Assembly (NCBI GenBank): GCA_020725315.1
Contig: DYFG01000029.1
Location: 1-14,652 of the forward strand
Source: Nitrosotalea sp.
GTDB lineage: Archaea > Halobacteriota > Syntropharchaeia > Alkanophagales > Methanospirareceae
DNA: 14,652 nt
Direction of reading: 5' to 3'
In this document: piece after piece, positions 13,355-14,652 of the stretch
Layout of the letters: every line of letters begins with the position of its first letter
Numbering within the stretch: the first letter of the stretch is position 1
Translations under genes and position numbers: made by a program
Notes under the pieces: generated by a model
What the model was told of the DNA's origin: nothing
Seen by the model: the letters and a program-made list of their open reading frames with translations, nothing else
The model's database searches: none

Positions 13355-14346
13355 AAGAGGCGATGCTGTATACCACGGAAGATGCAAAGGTACGGTGCGC
13401 TATCTGCGCACATCAGTGCAGTATAGCAGAAGATGGCTATGGGGTATGCAAAACAAGGCAAAACAGAGAGGGGAAACTCTACACGCTTATTTATGGTGCT
13501 GTGTCCTCCGCACACGTGGACCCGATAGAAAAGAAGCCCCTCTATCATTTCTTCCCCGGAACGCTTGTTTTTTCGCTCGGCACCGTCTCCTGTAATTTCA
13601 GATGTAAGCACTGCCAGAACTGGAGCATATCAACGGCTGAGGTGGGCGAGGTCCACACGATGGAAATATCGCCAGAGGAAGCGGTACGTCAAGCGAAGAG
13701 ATCGAGATGCGATGGCATTGCATGGACGTACAATGAACCAACAATATGGTTTGAATACACGTATGATAGTGCGAAATTAGTGAAACGAGCGGGACTGTAC
13801 ACCGTGTATGTGACGAATGGGTGTATCAGTGAAGTGGCACTCACTGAAATAGCGCCGTTCTTAGATGCTGCGAATGTCGATGTTAAAGCCTTTACTGACT
13901 CATTTTACAAAAAAATAAGTGGTGCACGGTTAGAACCCGTGTTGGAGACCTGCAAGCGGATGCTGGAGAAGAAGATACATATCGAACTGACGTATTTGAT
14001 TATACCGGGGTACAATGATAGTGTGGAAGAACTAAAGAAGTTTTCGGACTGGGTGGTGGATGTAAACGCTTCGACACCGGTGCATTTCTCGCGGTTTTAT
14101 CCCATGCACCTGATGCTCGACGTGCCACCGACAAGTGTTGAAACGCTAGAACAAGCGCATGAGGTCGCAAAAGAGGCGGGTATCGAGTATGTCTATCTTG
14201 GAAACGTTCCCGGTCATGAATACGAGAACACGTTCTGCCCTGAATGCGGTAAGGTGTTGATAGAGAGAACCGGATATCACGTGAGAAAGAGGATCTCAAA
14301 GCCAGAATGTCCAGATTGTGGGAGAAATATCAATATACAGTTATAA
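13345..14346 (+). CDS. amrS: AmmeMemoRadiSam-type radical SAM enzyme (AmrS)
   Basis: A 333-residue radical SAM enzyme of the PFL-activase-like group. An N-terminal Cys motif (C18, C21, C25, C35) precedes the SAM [4Fe-4S] site CNFRCKHC (C83, C87, C90; CX3CX2C). The family segments DPIEKKPLYHF (59-69), WTYNEPTIWFEYT and NVDVKAF follow. A C-terminal zinc-ribbon-like pair, CPEC (298-301) and CPDC (322-325), closes the protein, as is usual in archaeal members. Its usual partners, Memo-like and AMMECR1-like proteins, are not in this window. The AmmeMemoRadiSam role is unknown to me beyond its conservation. The start is set by GGAGGAG at 13332-13338, inside the HD gene, seven bases before ATG. Confidence 0.9.
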   Translation: MALKEAMLYTTEDAKVRCAICAHQCSIAEDGYGVCKTRQNREGKLYTLIYGAVSSAHVDPIEKKPLYHFFPGTLVFSLGTVSCNFRCKHCQNWSISTAEVGEVHTMEISPEEAVRQAKRSRCDGIAWTYNEPTIWFEYTYDSAKLVKRAGLYTVYVTNGCISEVALTEIAPFLDAANVDVKAFTDSFYKKISGARLEPVLETCKRMLEKKIHIELTYLIIPGYNDSVEELKKFSDWVVDVNASTPVHFSRFYPMHLMLDVPPTSVETLEQAHEVAKEAGIEYVYLGNVPGHEYENTFCPECGKVLIERTGYHVRKRISKPECPDCGRNINIQL

Positions 14347-14448
14347 AGACTGAGTGTTTTGAGCTCTAAAAATTTGCTGCTTTTGGATCTGTGACGTGGT
14401 TACGAGGAAAGCATTTGATGGGATAAAATCATCAATTGTTGCATCAAT
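14347..14448. other. Convergent spacer after amrS
   Basis: About 100 bases between the amrS stop and the end of the partial minus-strand gene. It holds the two CATCAATT direct repeats (14430-14437 and 14442-14449) and the left arm of a stem-loop described separately; no gene is visible. Confidence 0.4.
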
Positions 14449-14454
14449 TTATCC
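14421..14454. terminator. Possible bidirectional stem-loop terminator
   Basis: GGATAAA (14421-14427) pairs perfectly with TTTATCC (14448-14454) over a 20-base loop. It stands between two convergent genes and overlaps the stop of the minus-strand one (TAA at 14449-14451). There is no strong U-tract, so this is only a weak terminator candidate. Confidence 0.3.
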
Positions 14455-14652
14455 TGCGGAGAAAAAAGATTTCCGCTTTTCGAACTCATCTTCGCTCTCG
14501 AATTCAAACCGCAGAACCTTATCTTTGAACCATGATATCTCCAGATTTAGCTGATTTATCTTCTCGCAATAATCCTTTAATGCATCTTGTTCCCTGAAAT
14601 AGTCAAATAACGGGGCTCCGCCCCGTTGACCCCGAAAACCCTGTAAGGGTTT
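14449..14652 (-). CDS. C-terminal part of an unrecognised protein (runs off the window)
   Basis: The minus strand is open from the window edge for 67 codons to TAA at 14449-14451. The first 14 codons read through two perfect hairpins (KPLQGFRGQRGGAP); the other 53 residues start LFDYFREQDALKDYCEKINQ and end EDEFEKRKSFFSAG. This second part looks coding: it is helical with alternating charges and uses codons like its neighbours. I do not recognise the family. The beginning of the gene is outside the window, so it is not certain whether the palindromic part is truly inside the protein or interrupts it. Confidence 0.5.
   Translation of the reverse strand, partial: KPLQGFRGQRGGAPLFDYFREQDALKDYCEKINQLNLEISWFKDKVLRFEFESEDEFEKRKSFFSAG
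14609..14652. repeat. Paired palindromes, GC-rich then AT-rich
   Basis: AACGGGGC (14609-14616) and GCCCCGTT (14620-14627) form a perfect 8-bp stem with loop TCC. Nine bases on, AAACCCT (14636-14642) and AGGGTTT (14646-14652) form a perfect 7-bp stem with loop GTA, ending exactly at the window edge. Two perfect hairpins side by side point to a dispersed palindromic repeat unit of the REP or RPE kind; other copies cannot be checked here. Confidence 0.7.

Overview
The window looks like chromosomal DNA of a mesophilic, F420-using, anaerobic archaeon. I would guess Methanophagales (ANME-1) or a nearby Halobacteriota lineage, but no rRNA or other marker is present to fix this. The reasons are an FrhB/FdhB-type F420 flavoprotein gene, a fused ThiD-ThiN thiamine enzyme, an archaeal AmrS-type radical SAM enzyme, an ArsA/Get3-type ATPase, a PGF-CTERM archaeosortase signal, A/T-rich TATA-like boxes close to start codons, and heavy use of AGA/AGG (Arg) and ATA (Ile).

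Layout. 1-240 is an unusual non-coding stretch: three copies of a hairpin-forming element (26-64, 151-188 and 202-240 share the same core) with a lone CRISPR-repeat-like tail, leading directly into a gene for an RPA-like OB fold joined to a dual-OB-like domain (239-1279). 1283-1468 on the minus strand is a decayed, internally deleted LivF ABC ATPase gene. 1552-5294 is a three-gene plus-strand operon: an FrhB-like F420 flavoprotein, a stand-alone FMN-binding glutamate synthase-like protein with an N-terminal Cys cluster, and a DUF362/2[4Fe-4S] protein. This is a plausible F420-linked redox complex of unknown substrate. 5295-5497 is a convergent spacer that holds a possible 107-bp MITE.

The minus strand from 9955 down to 5498 holds two tightly coupled gene sets. 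The first is a GT2 dolichyl-phosphate-sugar-synthase-like glycosyltransferase, an ArsA-like ATPase and a 93-residue helical protein, joined by 4-bp ATGA overlaps. The second is a secreted TolB-like propeller/lytic transglycosylase protein with a PGF-CTERM anchor, followed through another ATGA overlap by a HicB-HicA pair.

The plus strand from 10115 to 14346 holds housekeeping-type genes: a THUMP-domain RNA-binding protein, ThiD-ThiN, an HD phosphohydrolase that overlaps an AmmeMemoRadiSam-type radical SAM enzyme. A fourth copy of the 5' hairpin element sits just upstream of the HD gene. The right edge holds the C-terminal end of an unrecognised minus-strand gene whose frame runs through two perfect hairpins.

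The points most worth following are the archaeal surface lytic transglycosylase translationally coupled to hicBA, the FrhB/GltS-like/DUF362 redox operon, the start-codon-proximal hairpin element, and the palindromic sequence read in frame at the right edge.
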